The notes beneath the pieces are model-generated. The model was given only the letters and a program-made list of their open reading frames with translations. It made no database searches and was not told the origin of the DNA. 64,000 nucleotides of DNA. Source: Limosilactobacillus coleohominis 101-4-CHN. GTDB lineage: Bacteria; Bacillota; Bacilli; Lactobacillales; Lactobacillaceae. This document shows positions 63,148 to 64,000 of this stretch, piece by piece. The stretch lies in contig NZ_GG698803.1 in assembly GCF_000161935.1 (NCBI RefSeq), positions 82,888 to 146,887 on the forward strand, given 5' to 3'. Made by a program: the position numbers and the translations under genes. The number at the start of each line of letters is the position of its first letter. The stretch's first letter is position 1.

Positions 63148-63735
63148 ATGAGTGATTTTCCACAATTAAACTTAGCATCACAAACGGGTACTAAGGCAAT
63201 AATTCACACTAATCACGGGGATCTGGAGGTTCAATTATTTGATCAACTTGCTCCTAAGACGGTGAAAAATTTTGTTGAATTGGCTAAAAAGGGATACTAC
63301 GATGGGGTCCTTTTCCACCGAGTTATTCCAGACTTTATGATCCAAGGCGGTGACCCAACAGGGACCGGTGCTGGTGGTGAAAGCATTTATGGTCAAGCCT
63401 TCGAAGACGAATTTAGTGACCAGCTGTTTAATTTTAACGGGGCGTTATCAATGGCCAACGCTGGTCCTAATACCAACGGGAGCCAATTTTTCATCGTGAC
63501 GAACGAAAACCTTACTACTAACTTGGCTGATCAAATGAAGGCGGCTGGTTATCCGCAAGCAGTCATTGACCATTATGTGGCTAATGGTGGAACACCGTGG
63601 CTCGATCACCATCACACTGTCTTTGGTCAAGTCGTTGATGGAATGAAAGTGGCGAAAGAGATTAGCCGCGTTGACCGTGATCTGAGTGATCGTCCAAAGG
63701 ATGACGTTGTCATTAAGTCAATTAGTGTTGATTAA
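63148..63735 (+). CDS. Peptidyl-prolyl cis-trans isomerase, cyclophilin type
   Basis: 195 aa. VLFHRVIPDFMIQGGDPTGTGAGGES, the FxxANAGPxTNGSQFFI stretch and a closing W-H-x-V-F-G set (LDHHHTVFG) give the cyclophilin active site with the catalytic Arg. It accelerates proline isomerisation during folding in the cytoplasm. A 40-residue insertion between the QFFI strand and the HTVFG strand is seen in many lactobacillal members. AGGAGG precedes the ATG. Confidence 0.94.
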   Translation: MSDFPQLNLASQTGTKAIIHTNHGDLEVQLFDQLAPKTVKNFVELAKKGYYDGVLFHRVIPDFMIQGGDPTGTGAGGESIYGQAFEDEFSDQLFNFNGALSMANAGPNTNGSQFFIVTNENLTTNLADQMKAAGYPQAVIDHYVANGGTPWLDHHHTVFGQVVDGMKVAKEISRVDRDLSDRPKDDVVIKSISVD

Positions 63736-63745
63736 GGGTGCTGGT

Positions 63746-64000
63746 ATGACAGAAATTGATTATGATTTAATTGTAATTGGCAGTGGTGGTGCCGGATTGA
63801 CCACAGCTGTTCAGGCACGTGAACTAGGACTGACGGTTGCTGTTTTAGAAAAGAATCCCCAAGTTGGTGGCAATACTAAACGGGCGTCTTCCGGGATGAA
63901 CGCAGCGGAAACAACAGTCCAAGCTCGTAAGCAGATTGCGGACCGTATGCAAGATTTTTATCAGGAAACTTACCGGGGTGGTGGTAAGCTGAATGATCCG
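63746..64000 (+). CDS. FAD-dependent fumarate reductase/flavocytochrome-type flavoprotein (partial)
   Basis: Only the first 85 codons are in the window. They read a FAD-binding motif VIGSGGAGLTTAVQARELG, then VLEKNPQVGGNTKRASSGMNAA, the start of soluble fumarate reductase/FrdA-like flavoproteins. In lactobacilli such proteins reduce fumarate or related acids. The ATG at 63746 lies eight bases after AAGGGTG. The gene runs past the right edge. Confidence 0.85.
   Translation, partial: MTEIDYDLIVIGSGGAGLTTAVQARELGLTVAVLEKNPQVGGNTKRASSGMNAAETTVQARKQIADRMQDFYQETYRGGGKLNDP

Noticed and set aside
1-64000. Prophage, insertion sequence, transposase, integrase, restriction or CRISPR features
   Set aside because: No such genes or repeat-spacer arrays were found; gene content and terminators are of ordinary chromosomal type.

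Overview
The window looks like a chromosomal segment of a low-to-mid GC Gram-positive in the Lactobacillaceae, probably a heterofermentative lactobacillus (Limosilactobacillus-like). That placement is inferred from gene content: PepX, an S33 aminopeptidase and a C69 dipeptidase, maltose phosphorylase with beta-phosphoglucomutase, a sucrose PTS with GH32 hydrolase, LTA synthase, a methionine T-box, a guanine riboswitch and many catabolite-responsive (cre) sites. I saw no prophage, insertion sequence, CRISPR array, tRNA or rRNA gene. Nearly every transcription unit ends in a clear hairpin terminator.

Layout. 1-13.1 kb: nucleoside hydrolase, flavin-dependent ferredoxin-NADP reductase, nitroreductase, LTA synthase with a small unknown gene, histidine phosphatase, DUF975 membrane protein, C69 dipeptidase, a riboswitch-controlled xanthine/guanine-type permease, a CorA-like transporter, and an RluA-type pseudouridine synthase followed by terC and thioredoxin. 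13.2-20 kb: a (deoxy)ribose island with a DeoR/SorC-type regulator divergent from deoC, a DUF4432 mutarotase-like gene and a ribokinase-family kinase; then, after a 330-bp regulatory gap with two cre sites, a second ribokinase, rbsD and an FHS-family sugar permease. 20-24.1 kb: a 28-aa membrane peptide, sufS and sufU, then metQ-msrA on the minus strand behind a methionine T-box, and an FMN-dependent reductase. 24.2-33.9 kb: ABC-F ATPase, maltose-type MFS permease, DHH phosphoesterase, a structured repeat element, an Rrf2/NmrA redox pair, a two-gene OpuC-type osmoprotectant ABC transporter, and two tandem L,D-transpeptidases.

34-46.2 kb: a LacI-family regulator broken by a one-base frameshift, divergent from a GH31 alpha-glucosidase; HAD phosphatase, S33 peptidase, PepX and an amino acid permease; then a five-gene run (Nudix hydrolase, guanylate-kinase paralog, Fur-family regulator, an Asn/Ser/Thr-rich anchored protein and a membrane-anchored unknown). 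46.3-51.8 kb: the intact maltose cluster (LacI regulator, permease, maltose phosphorylase, beta-phosphoglucomutase). 51.9-58.2 kb: exonuclease III, DUF308 protein, a two-gene alpha/beta-hydrolase-fold pair, a class A beta-lactamase-like serine hydrolase, a YjeM-like amino acid transporter and unknown small genes. 58.2-64 kb: GH32 sucrose-6-phosphate hydrolase, zinc alcohol dehydrogenase, sucrose PTS, cyclophilin and the start of a fumarate-reductase-type flavoprotein.

How it fits together. Much of the window handles carbon supply under catabolite control: maltose (two paralogous permeases, GH31, GH65 and PgmB), sucrose (GH32 and PTS) and ribose/deoxyribose released from nucleosides. The rest covers peptide use, cell-wall building (LTA, L,D-transpeptidases) and redox/methionine repair. 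The most notable items are the T-box controlled metQ-msrA operon, the frameshifted LacI regulator, the DUF4432 gene inside the deoxyribose operon, the degenerate/active hydrolase pair at 53.4-54.8 kb, the structured dispersed element at 28.6 kb, and two small ORFs (28 and 54 aa).
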